This document shows positions 46,458 to 55,748 of a stretch of 64,000 nucleotides of DNA, in pieces. The notes beneath the pieces are model-generated. The model was given only the letters and a program-made list of their open reading frames with translations. It was not told the DNA's origin and made no database searches. The number at the start of each line of letters is the position of its first letter. Position 1 is the first letter of the stretch. Source of the stretch: Nocardiopsis sp. CNT312 (GTDB lineage: Bacteria; Actinomycetota; Actinomycetes; Streptosporangiales; Streptosporangiaceae); the NCBI RefSeq assembly GCF_000515115.1, contig NZ_AZXF01000023.1, forward strand, positions 186 to 64,185, written 5' to 3'. The position numbers and the translations under genes were made by a program.

Positions 46458-48119
46458 ATGAGACCCTCCCTGCGCGCCGCACTGGCTCCGCTCTGTGCCC
46501 TGCTCGCCCTGACCGTCGCCTCGTGCACCTCCCAGGAACCGGGCGGCACCCCGTCCGGGGAGGGCGGGCAGGAGGACGCGCGGCAGCCGGTGCTCGCCCC
46601 CGAACTGCTGGCGGAAATGGACCTGGACGACAAGATCGGCCAGCTCATGGTCCTGTCCGCCCAGGGGACCAGCCCGGAGGAGAACGCCGCGCAGATCGAG
46701 GCCTACCGCCCCGGCGGGCTCATCTACTTCACCGCCAACCTGGCCGGCACCGGCGAGATCGTGCGCATGTCCAACGGACTCCAGGAGCTGGCCGCGCAGC
46801 AGGGCGCCGGGGTGCCCCTGTTCCTGGGGATCGACCAGGAGCAGGGGCTCGTCTCGCGCCTGACCGCGGGCACCCGCTTCCCCGACGCGATGGCCGTGGG
46901 CGCCACGCGCGACCCCGCCATGGCGGAGCTGCTCGCCGCCACCACCGCCGAGGAGCTCGCGGCCCTGGGCATCAACCTCGACTACGCGCCCGTCGCCGAC
47001 GTCAACACCGACCCCGACAACCCGGTGATCGGTATCCGCTCCTTCGGCTCCGACCCCGCCCTGGTGGCGGAGATGGCCGTGGCCGAGGCCGGAGCGTTCG
47101 CCGAGGGCGGCGTCGCCTCCGTCGTCAAGCACTTCCCCGGGCACGGCGACACCGACGTGGACAGCCACACCGGCCTGCCCGTCATCGACCTGCCGCGTGA
47201 GGAGTGGGAGGCCGGGCACCTGCCGCCGTTCCGGGCCGCGGTCGACGCCGGGGTGGACGCCATCATGACCGCCCACGTGGTCATGCCGCAGCTCGACGCG
47301 GACACCCCGGCCACCCTGTCCCCGGAGATCATCGGCGGCGTGCTCCGCGAGGAACTCGGCTACGACGGGGTCGTCACCACCGACGCCCTCAACATGGAGG
47401 GCGTGCGCCAGGGCCACACCGACGGGGAGATCGCGGTCCGCGCCATCGAGGCGGGTGTGGACCAGCTCCTCATGCCGCCGGACCCGGCCGCCGCCCTGGA
47501 GGCGCTGCGGACCGCTGTGCGGGAGGGGCGGCTGACCGAGGAACGCATCGACGAGTCCGTGCTGCGCATCCTGGCGCTCAAGGAGGAGCGGGGCGTCCTG
47601 GACGCCGAGCCGGCTGACGCCGAGGCCGCACAGGCCGTTCTGGAGGACCCCGAACACGCCGAGGCCGCCCAGAGCGTGGCCGACGCCTCCGTGACGGTGC
47701 TGCGCGACGGCGACGGCCTGCTGCCGCTCGCCGAGGGCGCGAGCGTGAGCGTCCGGGGCCAGGGCGGTACCGAGATCACCGACGCGCTGCGCGAGGCCGG
47801 GGTGGACGTCGTGGGGCTGGGACCCGACGCCGACGCCGTGGTGGTGGGTACCGACGGAGCCCGGGGGTCGGCCGAGCAGCGGGCCGTGGTGGACGCCGCC
47901 CGGGCGCAGGGCCAACCCGTCATCGTGGTCGCCCAGGGCGGCCCCTACGACCTGGAGGTGTTCCCGGAGGTCGAGGCGTTCCTGGCGGTCTACTCCTCGG
48001 TGGAGGTGTCACGCTACGCCGCCGCGCGGGTGATCGCCGGTGTGCTGGAGCCCTCCGGAACGCTGCCGGTGGACATCCCCGGCGCGGGTGTGGACGCCGG
48101 GACGGGGCTCACCTTCTGA
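46458..48119 (+). CDS. GH3 beta-N-acetylhexosaminidase lipoprotein (NagZ-like)
   Basis: A 553-residue exported enzyme. The signal ends in the lipobox TVASC with Cys23. The GH3 TIM barrel shows KHFPGHGDT at 224-232, with the His/Asp dyad used by NagZ, and the nucleophile Asp309 in TTDALNMEG. An extra C-terminal domain of about 170 residues is unlike minimal NagZ and resembles two-domain GH3 enzymes. It should release terminal GlcNAc from chito-oligosaccharides or muropeptides outside the cell, supplying the SIS-domain deaminase pathway. Confidence 0.92.
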   Translation: MRPSLRAALAPLCALLALTVASCTSQEPGGTPSGEGGQEDARQPVLAPELLAEMDLDDKIGQLMVLSAQGTSPEENAAQIEAYRPGGLIYFTANLAGTGEIVRMSNGLQELAAQQGAGVPLFLGIDQEQGLVSRLTAGTRFPDAMAVGATRDPAMAELLAATTAEELAALGINLDYAPVADVNTDPDNPVIGIRSFGSDPALVAEMAVAEAGAFAEGGVASVVKHFPGHGDTDVDSHTGLPVIDLPREEWEAGHLPPFRAAVDAGVDAIMTAHVVMPQLDADTPATLSPEIIGGVLREELGYDGVVTTDALNMEGVRQGHTDGEIAVRAIEAGVDQLLMPPDPAAALEALRTAVREGRLTEERIDESVLRILALKEERGVLDAEPADAEAAQAVLEDPEHAEAAQSVADASVTVLRDGDGLLPLAEGASVSVRGQGGTEITDALREAGVDVVGLGPDADAVVVGTDGARGSAEQRAVVDAARAQGQPVIVVAQGGPYDLEVFPEVEAFLAVYSSVEVSRYAAARVIAGVLEPSGTLPVDIPGAGVDAGTGLTF

Positions 48120-48216
48120 GCGGCGGCGCGGGTCGGGGACGGTACAAGAACGTCCGAGATGGTTGAAATCTGTGCGTAACGGGAAGAACGTTTCCCCACG
48201 TGAACGGAGGGATTGG

Positions 48217-48879
48217 ATGGACCGCGTTCGTAAGGCAGTCATCTCGGACTGGGCCGGTGTGCTCACCACACCGCTCCCCGACTCCATCGCCGCCTGGCTC
48301 GAATCCGAGGGCATCGACGGCGACCACTACCAGCAGGCCATGCGGCCCTACTTCGACGGCAGCCTGGAGGACAACCCCGTCCACGCGCTGGAGCGCGGCG
48401 AGATCGACACCGCCGGGTTCGAGCGCGAGATCGCCGCCCTGCTCCGGCTCGCCGACGGCGGCACCGTCGACGCCGAGGGCCTCATCCATCGCATGTTCTC
48501 CCGCTTCGACCCGGTCCACGAGATGTACGACACGCTGCGCTCGGTGCGCCGCACCGGCCTGAACACCGCGCTGCTGTCCAACTCCTGGGGCAACGGCTAC
48601 CCACGCGAGCACTTCGCGGGGACCTTCGACGAGGTGGTCATCTCCGGTGAGGTGGGGATGCGCAAGCCCGAACCCCGGATCTACCTGCACACATGTGAAC
48701 GCCTGGGCCTGTCCCCACGGGACTGTGTGTTCATCGACGACCTCGAGCACAACGTGCGCACCGCCGAGGAACTCGGCATGGTCGGCCTGCTGCACACCGA
48801 CACCCACGCCACCCGCCGGGAGCTGAGCCGCCTGCTGACCATCGACGCCTCCGTCTTCGAGGGCACGCCCGCGGCCTGA
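48217..48879 (+). CDS. HAD-superfamily hydrolase, subfamily IA
   Basis: A 220-residue HAD hydrolase. Motif I is ISDWAGVLTT with nucleophile Asp10, motif II is LLSNSWG, motif III is GMRKPEPRIY and motif IV is CVFIDDLEHN. The second motif-I residue is Ala instead of Asp, as in the FDFGGVL-type members. A helical cap lies between motifs I and II. GGAGG precedes the ATG by six bases. Substrate unknown; it is followed by the DUF6912 gene. Confidence 0.88.
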   Translation: MDRVRKAVISDWAGVLTTPLPDSIAAWLESEGIDGDHYQQAMRPYFDGSLEDNPVHALERGEIDTAGFEREIAALLRLADGGTVDAEGLIHRMFSRFDPVHEMYDTLRSVRRTGLNTALLSNSWGNGYPREHFAGTFDEVVISGEVGMRKPEPRIYLHTCERLGLSPRDCVFIDDLEHNVRTAEELGMVGLLHTDTHATRRELSRLLTIDASVFEGTPAA

Positions 48880-48949
48880 CACGCCCCAGGTGCGGGCACC
48901 CGGGATTCCTTGGGACACTCGTGGTGTCCGTCGAGTTCCCGGAGAGCCC

Positions 48950-49402
48950 ATGTACGTCTTCCTGCCCAGCACCGTCCCCGCCCTCGCCCGGGCCCTGGAG
49001 GAGGGGAGTGTGCCGGTCGGCCCCGCCTTCACCGCCGCCCCCGGAGCCGGGGCCGACGAGGAGGAGGCCGACTACGGCGCCATGTACGCGGCCGCCGAGG
49101 AGTCCCTGGCGCTGCTGGCAGCCGACCCCGGCGCGCCCCGGCGCCGGGTGGTACTCGCCGCGAACCTGCCCGATCGCGCCGTCGAGCCCGCGGGCGGCGC
49201 CGGCCCCGGCGTGCTCCGGGTGCGGCTCAAGGGCCCGGTGCCCTACAAGCGCCTGGCCTCGGCCCACGTGGACGACGAGCGCGCCGCCGACGACATCGCC
49301 ACGGCGGCGGCCGACCCCGCCTCCGGTGCCGCCGAGGACCGCGAACTCATGTGGTTCGCCGTCCAGGAGCTGCGCTACCTCGTCGGGGACGGGCGGACCT
49401 GA
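48950..49402 (+). CDS. DUF6912-family protein
   Basis: A 150-residue soluble protein beginning MYVFLPSTVPALARALEEG, typical of the DUF6912 family of actinomycetes, which often lies after a HAD hydrolase near secA. No catalytic motif is evident. It is acidic, Ala-rich, with a C-terminal MWFAVQELRYLV helix. GGAG lies five bases before the ATG. Function unknown. Confidence 0.75.
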   Translation: MYVFLPSTVPALARALEEGSVPVGPAFTAAPGAGADEEEADYGAMYAAAEESLALLAADPGAPRRRVVLAANLPDRAVEPAGGAGPGVLRVRLKGPVPYKRLASAHVDDERAADDIATAAADPASGAAEDRELMWFAVQELRYLVGDGRT

Positions 49403-49470
49403 CGTTTGCACCGCGGCGACCGCGTCCGGTGCACGGAGCGGCGCCTCTGCCCGTGGCACCGGTGTTCACT

Positions 49471-49552
49471 GCGGTGTCGTCCGCACCGGAGCGGGTCCAG
49501 GCCCAAACGGGGACGGATCGGCCTGGCCCCGCTCCGGTACGGACGACACCGC
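49471..49552. repeat. 33-bp imperfect inverted repeat with 16-base loop
   Basis: Positions 49471-49503 and 49520-49552 are complementary over 33 bp with only two mismatches. It lies between the convergent DUF6912 and aldo/keto reductase genes, so it can act as a bidirectional terminator, but it is much longer than others in the window. A partial echo of one arm (TCCGGTGCACGGAGCGG) occurs 50 bases upstream. A small mobile or decayed element is the other possibility. Confidence 0.75.
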
Positions 49553-49558
49553 CACGGA

Positions 49559-50536
<978 letters not shown>

Positions 50537-50564
50537 GACAGGATCCTCTCTCTCGGTGTACGGG

Positions 50565-52022
50565 TCAACGGTTCTCGTCTGCTGCGGCGGGCTCGCCCGC
50601 GGACGAGCCCGCCGGGGAGTGGCGGCGCAGGACCAGCCACAGGAGCGCGCCGGCGGCGACGAGGAGGACCCCGTCCACGGCGACCGCGGTGTGGATGCCG
50701 GGCATCTGCTCGCTCCCCGTCGCCTCCGCGCCCACCACCGCCGTGAAGACGGCGCTGAACACGGGGATGCCGATCGCGATGCCGACCTGCTGGCTCTGCG
50801 TGGCCATGCCGGTGGCCATCCCCTGCATGTCGGTACCCACAGCCGACGTCGCGATCACCATGAACGCGAGCATCGCCGTCATCGAGAAGACGGCGTTGAC
50901 GAACTGGGTGGCGACCAGGGGGAGGACCCACTCCGGTGTGGCGGGCATCACGAGCATCGGCAGCATGAACGCGCCCTGGCCGACCAGGGAGAGGCCGAGG
51001 AGGGTGTGGGGCGGTATCCGCTCGATCAGGCGCGGTCCGATCATCCCGCCGAGGATCTGCCCGATACCGATGCCCAGCAGGACCAGGCCCGCCACCAGGG
51101 GGGAGAACCCCAGGACGTTCTGTACGTACAGGCCGGTGAAGAAGATCAGGGCGGTCTCCCCGCCGAAGATGAACAGGGCGGACATGTTGCTGAAGGCGAC
51201 CTCGGGGCGGCGCAGGATGCGGACCGGTACCAGTGCCTCCTCCGTACGCGATTCCACGACCCAGAAGGCGGCCAGGAGCACCACGGCCAGGCCCATCGCC
51301 AGGACCGGGAGCGCGCCGAGCCCGTTCTCGGCCGCCTGCGTGATGCCGTAGACCCCGCTGAACAGGCCGGTGGTGATGAGTACGGCCCCGGGGACGTCCA
51401 GGGTGCCGCGCCGCTCGGCGCGGCTCTCGGCGACCACGGCGGAGACGACCACGACCGCGAGGAGGGCTACGGGGATGTTGATGAAGAACGCCCAGCGCCA
51501 GGACAGCGTGTCGGTGAGGACGCCGCCCAGGACCGCGCCGACGCTGAAACCCGAGCTCATCATCACGCCGTTGAGCCCCAGCGCCCTTGCGCGCAGGCCC
51601 GGCTCGGTGAAGGTGGTGGTCAGCAGCGCCAGGGCCGCCGGGGTGACCGCCGCGGTCGCCAGCCCTTGCAGGGTCCGCGCCACGAGCAGCAGCTCCGGCG
51701 ACGTCGCAAGGCCGCCGACCACCGATGCCACGGCCAGGATCAGCATCCCGGTGACGAAGATGCGCCGACGCCCCAGGTAGTCGCCGACGCGGCCGAAGAC
51801 CAGGGTGCACCCGGCGGCGCACAGGGCGAAGGCCGTGGTGATCCATTGCAGGTTGCCCGCGCTGAAACCGAGGTCCACGCCGACCCGTGGAAGTGCGACG
51901 TTGAGGATGGAGAAGTCGGCCGCCATCAGGAACTGCGAGGCGAGCAGCACGATGAGGACGACGACTTGACGGCTGGTCATCTTGGTTGGCGACGCCGATT
52001 CCGTCGCCCTTTCGGTGGTCAT
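50565..52022 (-). CDS. MFS drug/proton antiporter, DHA2 (14-helix) type
   Basis: A 485-residue exporter with about 14 membrane helices. Motif A is GRVGDYLGRRR between helices 2 and 3, and motif C lies in the SSGFSVGAVLGGVL segment. The family pumps hydrophobic antibiotics and dyes. ATG at 52022 gives a short cytoplasmic N terminus; the ribosome-binding site is weak. It is divergent from the MmyB-like regulator and near the AvrD operon, so it could export that product. Confidence 0.92.
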   Translation of the reverse strand: MTTERATESASPTKMTSRQVVVLIVLLASQFLMAADFSILNVALPRVGVDLGFSAGNLQWITTAFALCAAGCTLVFGRVGDYLGRRRIFVTGMLILAVASVVGGLATSPELLLVARTLQGLATAAVTPAALALLTTTFTEPGLRARALGLNGVMMSSGFSVGAVLGGVLTDTLSWRWAFFINIPVALLAVVVVSAVVAESRAERRGTLDVPGAVLITTGLFSGVYGITQAAENGLGALPVLAMGLAVVLLAAFWVVESRTEEALVPVRILRRPEVAFSNMSALFIFGGETALIFFTGLYVQNVLGFSPLVAGLVLLGIGIGQILGGMIGPRLIERIPPHTLLGLSLVGQGAFMLPMLVMPATPEWVLPLVATQFVNAVFSMTAMLAFMVIATSAVGTDMQGMATGMATQSQQVGIAIGIPVFSAVFTAVVGAEATGSEQMPGIHTAVAVDGVLLVAAGALLWLVLRRHSPAGSSAGEPAAADENR

Positions 52023-52270
52023 GCCACCACAGTCGTACGGCACGTCGGACTCAGCCAGCCCCCGGCCGTGGGTAGCCCCGCCATGGCTGACCACGACAGG
52101 GTCAGGTTCGGCTGTTGACCACCGTGCGCCGGACGCGTTGTGTTCGGTGTGACGGCCTCTCCGCCGAACCCGGGGCGACGCTCCGGGGCACCGGGGAAAC
52201 CGTCCGCTTTCCCTCCGCCGTGCGGGTGGCGGAAACAGGCGTGTGTGAGCATGGAGGGGTGGACGATCAC

Positions 52271-53125
52271 ATGAACGTGGATCTCGGGAACTACCTTCGC
52301 CGTATGCGCGAGCGGATCCAGCCGGAGGAGATCGGCCTGGCGACCCGTGGGCAGCGCCGGGTCCCGGGGCTGCGGCGGGAGGAGGTGGCCGCGTTGGCCG
52401 GCGTCAGCCAGCCCTACTACACCCGCCTGGAGCAGTCCCAGGTACCGCACGCCTCCCCCTCGGTCCTGCTGTCGATCGCCCGTGTCCTGGAACTGAGCCA
52501 GGACGAGCAGGACTACCTGCTCAGGATCGGTACACCAGCCCCGTCGAGGCAGTCGAGGGAGCCGGTGCCCGACGAGGTCAGCCCGCACACCCGTGTCCTG
52601 GTCGAGTCGTTGAACGACGTCGCCGCCGCCGTGCTCAACCACAGGTGCGACATCCTGGCGTGGAACCCGCTCTACCACCGGCTCATCGCGCCGCACCTGG
52701 ACGTGGCGGCACCCGGGTCCCCGGAGACCCGTCCCAACGTCATCAAGCTCAACTTCCTGGACGAGAACGTGCGGGGCCTGTACGCCGACTGGTCCCTGGA
52801 GTCGCTGTACAACGTCTCCTACCTGCGCTACATCGCGGCGGGGTACCGGGGCGACCCGCGGTTCGCGGAGCTGGTCGGCGACCTCGCCATCCAGAGCCCG
52901 GAATTCGTCCGTCTGTGGACGAGCCAGCACGTGGCCAACTGCACCGACGGGGAGAAAGCCCTCGACCACCCGGTCGTGGGGCGGATCACGCTGAAGTACC
53001 AGACCGCGGCCCTCCAGGACGGCCACCTGCTCAAGCTGTACTTCACCGACCCCGGCTCCCCCGACGAGGCCGCTCTGCGCCTGCTCGGCATGGACATGGA
53101 GGCGGAGCGGCCCGGCCCCCCGTGA
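52271..53125 (+). CDS. XRE-family regulator with MmyB-like ligand-binding domain
   Basis: A 284-residue regulator. Helix-turn-helix at about 10-70 (LRREEVAALAGVSQPYYTRLEQ), then a PAS-like MmyB domain from about 105 with LAWNPLYHRLI and LYADW. MmyB-type regulators bind lipid-like ligands and usually control an adjacent oxidoreductase. ATG at 52271 is about 12 bases after GGAGGGG; GTG at 52259 is the alternative. It faces the MFS/AKR pair and ends at a strong terminator shared with the AvrD operon. Confidence 0.9.
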   Translation: MNVDLGNYLRRMRERIQPEEIGLATRGQRRVPGLRREEVAALAGVSQPYYTRLEQSQVPHASPSVLLSIARVLELSQDEQDYLLRIGTPAPSRQSREPVPDEVSPHTRVLVESLNDVAAAVLNHRCDILAWNPLYHRLIAPHLDVAAPGSPETRPNVIKLNFLDENVRGLYADWSLESLYNVSYLRYIAAGYRGDPRFAELVGDLAIQSPEFVRLWTSQHVANCTDGEKALDHPVVGRITLKYQTAALQDGHLLKLYFTDPGSPDEAALRLLGMDMEAERPGPP

Positions 53126-53144
53126 AGGGGAGGCCGGAGACCGC

Positions 53145-53186
53145 GGGTCCCCGTGTGCGCCCGCCGAGGGGCGCACACGGGGACCC
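53145..53186. terminator. perfect 18-bp bidirectional terminator
   Basis: Positions 53145-53162 and 53169-53186 are perfectly complementary (18 bp, 6-base loop). It lies between the convergent MmyB-like gene and the last gene of the AvrD operon, so it marks that operon's 3' end. Confidence 0.9.
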
Positions 53187-53194
53187 GGTGGCCC

Positions 53195-54142
53195 TCAGAC
53201 CACCCGGACGGCCATGACCCCCCAGCTGAACCCGGACCCGGCGGTCGCGATGACGACCGTGTCTCCGCGGGAGAGCCGGTCGCCGCGCTCCAGGTCCGCC
53301 AGGGCGAGGAAGGGGTCCACCCCGCCGAGGTGGCCGTTTTCTTCGTAGGTGAACACGCTTCGGTCCGCGTCCGCCCCCATCGCCCTGAGGTAGTCGCGGT
53401 GCAGGTCCTGGTTCCCGTGGGTGACCAGGTAGTAGGCGACCTCGTCCGCCGGAGTCCCGGTCTCGGCCAGGACCGACTCGGTCAGCTCCGTGAAGTTCGC
53501 GGTGAAGGCGTCGCCCAGCCCGTCGCGTTTGGCGGTGCGCTCGACCCGGACACCCCCCGTGGTGGTCTCGCCGTAGTAGTAGTCCACCCACACCGGATCG
53601 GTGCGCAGGGCGGAGCCGCGGATCTCGTACCGCGCCTCCTGGGAGAGCAGGACCGCCGCCGCGCCGTCGGCGAAGTTGAACAGCTCCACGTAGCCGGTGC
53701 TGTAGTCGACCAACTGGCTGAGCCGGTCGGAGACGATCACCAGTGCCGCCCGGTGCTTGCCCGCTTTGACCTGTTCGTCGGCGATGGCCAGGGCGGCGGT
53801 GCCCGCGTTGCAGAAATTGGACAGCTCGTAGCAGTGCGCCCGGTGGATGCCCAGTTCCAGGGCGATCTTGGCGGCGGGGGACCAGAACGGCGTCCCCCAC
53901 TCGCTGGACCCGGCGTAGACGACGAGCCCGATGTCCTCCGGCGGCACCGGGTTCTGCGCCAGGAGTTTGGCGGCCGCGTCGCGTCCGATGCTCCACGCGC
54001 TCTGCTCCGGGGAGAGGACGGAGACGCTCCCGCTGGGGACGATCTCGCGGATCTTGTCGACGCCGACGCCGGACCTCCGGCTCATCTCCTCGACGCCGAG
54101 GGTCTCGTGAGGTATCTCGATGGTGAAATCGGTGATGCCCAT
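53195..54142 (-). CDS. 3-oxoacyl-ACP synthase III-like enzyme (second KAS III of the cluster)
   Basis: A 315-residue thiolase-fold condensing enzyme, quite different from the FabH-like gene at 58.6 kb. The triad can be placed as Cys111 (LSNFCNAG), His242 (VTHGNQD) and Asn269 (EENGHLGG). The usual GNTSAAS motif is replaced by ENGHLGG, as in several specialised-metabolite KAS III-like acyltransferases. It could form a C-C or ester bond to finish the product. Last gene of the operon, 29 bases after the AKR stop. Confidence 0.82.
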   Translation of the reverse strand: MGITDFTIEIPHETLGVEEMSRRSGVGVDKIREIVPSGSVSVLSPEQSAWSIGRDAAAKLLAQNPVPPEDIGLVVYAGSSEWGTPFWSPAAKIALELGIHRAHCYELSNFCNAGTAALAIADEQVKAGKHRAALVIVSDRLSQLVDYSTGYVELFNFADGAAAVLLSQEARYEIRGSALRTDPVWVDYYYGETTTGGVRVERTAKRDGLGDAFTANFTELTESVLAETGTPADEVAYYLVTHGNQDLHRDYLRAMGADADRSVFTYEENGHLGGVDPFLALADLERGDRLSRGDTVVIATAGSGFSWGVMAVRVV

Positions 54143-54171
54143 GGTCGCTCCGATGTGTTCTGCGGGGGCTG

Positions 54172-55152
54172 CTAGACGTACTCCACGACGGAATGGGGGA
54201 CATAGGGCTTGGTCAGTTCGGCGACCTCGCCCTCGTCCAGGACCACGTCCAGCGCGGCCACGGCGTCGCGGAGGTGGCCGCTCTTGGTGGCGCCGATGAC
54301 CGGAGCGGTCACGGCGGGCTGCTGGAGCAGCCAGGCCAGGGCGATCTGGGCGGGCGGGACCCCGCGGCGTTCGGCGACGTCGGCCACCGCGCGGGCCACG
54401 GCGCGGTCGGCACGCTCGGTGGGGCCGTAGAAGCGCTCCTGGATCGGGTCGCCCTCGGTGCGGGCCGAGCGCGCGTCCCAGTCGCGGGCCAGCTTCCCCC
54501 TGGCCAGTGGGCTCCACGGGGTGACCCCGACCCCCTCCTCCGCGCAGTAGGGCAGCATCTCCCTCTCCTCCTCGCGGTTGATGAGGTTGTAGTGGTTCTG
54601 CATGCTGACGAAACGTGTCCACCCGTGCAGGTCGGCGACGTACTGCGCTTTGACGAACTGCCAGCAGTGCATGGAGGAGGCACCGATGTAGCGGACCTTT
54701 CCCGCCCGGACCACGTCGTGGAGCGCCTGCATCGTCTCCTCGACAGGGGTCTCGTAGTCCCACCGGTGGATGATGTAGAGGTCGACGTAGTCCGTGCCGA
54801 GCCTGCGCAGGCTGGCGTCGAGCTCGCGCATGATGGCCTGCCGGGACAGCCCCTTGGCGAGCGGGCCGTCGTGCATCGCCTCGTAGACCTTGGTAGCGAT
54901 GACGACGTCCTCACGCCTGGCCTCGCGTGCGATCGCTGCGCCGAGGAACCGCTCACTGGTGCCCAGTGAGTAGATGTTGGCGGTGTCGAAGAAGTTGACG
55001 CCCAGGTCCAGCGCCTCGGCGATGAACCGGGCCCCCTCCTTCTCCGGCAGCGACCACGGGTGGGTTCCCAGGTTCGGGTCCCCGTAGCTCATGCACCCCA
55101 GGGCCAGGCGGGACACCGTGAGCCCGGAGGAGCCCAGTCGTGCGTACTCCAC
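54172..55152 (-). CDS. aldo/keto reductase of the AvrD cluster
   Basis: A 326-residue AKR with the tetrad Asp56, Tyr61, Lys88 and His129. It resembles the sugar-aldehyde/YajO-type AKR (THPWSLPEKEG insert after the first strand; HRWDYETPVEETMQAL). GTG at 55152 lies nine bases after the stop of the upstream gene. In the proposed pathway it would reduce a keto group or a C=C bond of a butenolide-like intermediate. Confidence 0.9.
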   Translation of the reverse strand: MEYARLGSSGLTVSRLALGCMSYGDPNLGTHPWSLPEKEGARFIAEALDLGVNFFDTANIYSLGTSERFLGAAIAREARREDVVIATKVYEAMHDGPLAKGLSRQAIMRELDASLRRLGTDYVDLYIIHRWDYETPVEETMQALHDVVRAGKVRYIGASSMHCWQFVKAQYVADLHGWTRFVSMQNHYNLINREEEREMLPYCAEEGVGVTPWSPLARGKLARDWDARSARTEGDPIQERFYGPTERADRAVARAVADVAERRGVPPAQIALAWLLQQPAVTAPVIGATKSGHLRDAVAALDVVLDEGEVAELTKPYVPHSVVEYV

Positions 55153-55161
55153 CGCGTCCCC

Positions 55162-55704
55162 TCAGTCCTGGATCTCGGTGAGGCGTCCCCAGGAGGCGAT
55201 GTCCTCGTCCAGGGGGATGGCCAGGCTGTCGAGGTACATCGCCGTCATGGCGCAGTGGCCGGTCAGGTGGGTGACCTCGGCGATCTCGTTCTGGGTGTAG
55301 TGCCGGTTCAGGGCGCGGAAGGCCGCTTCGCCGGCCCGGTGCCGGAGGATGCACTCGTCCACGTAGTGGACCAGGGCGGCGCGGTCGTCCTCCATGCGGG
55401 CGAAGTCGCCCTCCTCGATGACCGCGATCTCCTCCTCGCTGAGCCCGGCCTTCAGGGCCAGGGGGTAGTGCAGCCGCCGCTCGAACTCGCTCTCGCGCAG
55501 CTTGGCCACACGCAGCACGATGACCTCGCGCACGAGATCGCTCAGCAGCCCGACGGTGAAGGAGGCGCCCAGTGCCAGGTGCGGAGCCGCCGAACCCCGG
55601 GTGAGCAGCAGTGCCCGGGTCAGGTTGGACTGGAACTTCTCATAGACGGCGAGCTCTTCCGGCGACATGTCGGAAACCTCGGTCAGGGTGACGCGAACGG
55701 ACAT
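55162..55704 (-). CDS. carboxymuconolactone decarboxylase/AhpD-like protein
   Basis: A 180-residue helical protein of the CMD/AhpD fold: LVREVIVLRVAKLRESEFE, then HYPLALKAGLSEEEI, and VTHLTGHCAMTAMYLDSL. The CxxC of AhpD peroxidase partners is absent, so peroxidase activity is unlikely. ATG at 55704 begins MSVRVTLTEVSD; the longer frame upstream is a shadow. CMD-like proteins in biosynthetic operons may act as lactone-processing or redox-coupled enzymes; the exact role is unknown. Confidence 0.8.
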   Translation of the reverse strand: MSVRVTLTEVSDMSPEELAVYEKFQSNLTRALLLTRGSAAPHLALGASFTVGLLSDLVREVIVLRVAKLRESEFERRLHYPLALKAGLSEEEIAVIEEGDFARMEDDRAALVHYVDECILRHRAGEAAFRALNRHYTQNEIAEVTHLTGHCAMTAMYLDSLAIPLDEDIASWGRLTEIQD

Positions 55705-55748
55705 CTCCGGTCTCTCTTCCTGTGGTGTCGCGAACGACGGTGGGTGGG

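Noticed and set aside
52115..52270. N-terminal extension of the MmyB-like regulator
   Set aside because: Arg/Gly-rich non-family sequence before the HTH; ATG 52271 gives the normal length.
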